From Bacteroidales bacterium (GTDB lineage: Bacteria > Bacteroidota > Bacteroidia > Bacteroidales > UBA12481): a DNA stretch of 7,247 nt. Of the stretch, positions 6,287 to 7,247 are shown one piece after another (within the stretch, counting starts at the first letter, position 1; each line of letters starts with the position of its first letter). The stretch is from positions 1 through 7,247 of the forward strand of contig JAGHDB010000382.1 in the NCBI GenBank assembly GCA_021160155.1, written 5' to 3'. Position numbers and translations under genes: made by a program. A model generated the notes under the pieces. It did no database searches. It was not told the DNA's origin and was given only the letters and a program-made list of their open reading frames with translations.

Positions 6287-7247
6287 ATGAAAAAAATAAA
6301 ATTATTCCCGGTCTTGTTACTTGTGCCTGTATTATTATGGGCGCAGGGACAGAAAACGGAGTTTTTATCCCGGCTTGAAGCGGTCCCGGGTATGGAAGTG
6401 GTAGGGGAAGTGCGGCACAATCCGCAGTTCAAAGAGGCGTATGAGATCCGGTTTACGCAGCCGGTGGATCATCATCATCCCGAGGGGGCTACATTCACCC
6501 AGCGGATGTTTATCGGGCATGTGGGATATGATCGCCCGATGGTGCTGAGTACTTCTGGGTATGGTGCAGGCGGATTGGGATTTGCCGAGCCGGCGCAATT
6601 ACTTAAAGCCAACCTGATCCGTGTAGAGCACCGGTATTTCGGCAAGTCGGCACCGGTTCCGCCCGACTGGAAATATCTTACGGTATGGCAGGCGGCAAGT
6701 GATCACCATGAAATTGTACACGCATTCAGAAAGCTTTATCAGGGGCCCTGGATATCTACGGGTCACAGTAAAGACGGACAAACAACCATCATGTTCAAGG
6801 CATTTTACCCGGGAGATATTGATGTGGCGATTCCCTATGTGGCGCCGTTGAACACTTCAAAAGTGGATCCCCGGATTTTCACCTTTCTGGAGCATGTGGG
6901 TACACAGGAAGAGCGCGACAAGGCGCTGGCTTATCAGATCACCATGTTTGAGCGTAAAAAGGAACTGTTGCCGCTGGCTAAAAAGTGGGCGGATGCAGCG
7001 GGTTGGACGTTCACCATGGGGCTTGACCGGGCGTATGATTTGGCTGTACTGGAGTTCCCGTTTGCCATGTGGCAGTATGGCCGTCCCGATCCCATGACGC
7101 TGCCCGCGAAAGATGCTTCACCGGAGGAGTTGATGAAAGCCATGAAGGCAACCAATGCGCTGTTTTATTTCAGTGAGCCCGGGATTAAAGTTTTTTTACC
7201 TCATTATTACCAGGCGATGACCGAGATGGGATACTACGGTTATGACA
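6287..7247 (+). CDS. Secreted S37-like serine (amino)peptidase, C-terminus beyond window
   Basis: This reading frame stays open for 320 codons to the right edge. The product starts with a signal peptide (MKKIK, then a leucine/valine core, probable cut A19-Q20 in LWAQ), so it is exported. It resembles peptidase family S37 (PS-10, tripeptidyl aminopeptidase) and the related S28 clan: FTQPVDHHHPEGATFTQRMF (56-75), DRPMVLSTSGYG (82-93), VEHRYFGKSAPVP (113-125), and a nucleophile elbow TGHSKDGQTT (158-167) with S161 as the likely catalytic serine. The elbow in this family normally reads SKGG; here D163 replaces the first glycine. The catalytic Asp and His would lie mostly in the missing C-terminal part, which family length suggests is roughly 130-150 residues. 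The gene follows the mannosidase by 32 bases with no hairpin between, so it is probably in the same transcript. No Shine-Dalgarno is seen; AAAGTAAAT precedes the ATG. Confidence 0.85.
   Translation, partial: MKKIKLFPVLLLVPVLLWAQGQKTEFLSRLEAVPGMEVVGEVRHNPQFKEAYEIRFTQPVDHHHPEGATFTQRMFIGHVGYDRPMVLSTSGYGAGGLGFAEPAQLLKANLIRVEHRYFGKSAPVPPDWKYLTVWQAASDHHEIVHAFRKLYQGPWISTGHSKDGQTTIMFKAFYPGDIDVAIPYVAPLNTSKVDPRIFTFLEHVGTQEERDKALAYQITMFERKKELLPLAKKWADAAGWTFTMGLDRAYDLAVLEFPFAMWQYGRPDPMTLPAKDASPEELMKAMKATNALFYFSEPGIKVFLPHYYQAMTEMGYYGYD

Overview
The window looks like a chromosomal segment from a member of the Bacteroidota, probably Bacteroidales or a close relative. Four things point there. The glutamyl-tRNA synthetase carries the insertion after its KLSKR loop that I associate with this phylum. 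The threonine dehydrogenase is of the short-chain (SDR) type found in flavobacteria. Start codons are preceded by A/T-rich sequence with no Shine-Dalgarno. Several gene starts have a TAnnTTTG-like -7 box. No mobile element, CRISPR array, rRNA or tRNA is visible.

Layout, left to right. Positions 1-146 hold a probable divergent promoter region: a good minus-strand promoter points off the left edge, and a weaker plus-strand one serves the first gene. SDR-type L-threonine 3-dehydrogenase follows (147-1091, +). It converges on a multi-pass membrane protein of the HGSNAT/NagX/DUF5009 family (1161-2273, -), and a 69-bp gap containing a shared, probably bidirectional terminator separates them. A 127-bp divergent promoter region follows. 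Then comes a plus-strand cluster: gltX (2401-3942), a secreted GH92-family alpha-mannosidase (3939-6254, overlapping gltX by 4 bases), and a secreted S37-like serine peptidase (6287 to beyond the right edge).

How the genes fit together. The left half is amino-acid catabolism (threonine to 2-amino-3-ketobutyrate) beside a membrane acyltransferase-like protein that may act on amino sugars. The right half is unusual: an essential cytoplasmic tRNA synthetase is probably co-transcribed, and possibly translationally coupled, with two exported hydrolases, one for mannosides and one for peptides. Together these could strip mannosylated glycoproteins, but that is inference. No SusC/SusD pair, sensor or sulfatase is seen, so this is not a recognisable polysaccharide utilisation locus within the window.

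I see no convincing undescribed system. The observations most worth a second look are the gltX/GH92 overlap, the divergent GH92 (GNQP in place of GNEP, catalytic triad spacing apparently kept), and the S37-like enzyme whose nucleophile elbow reads GHSKDG.
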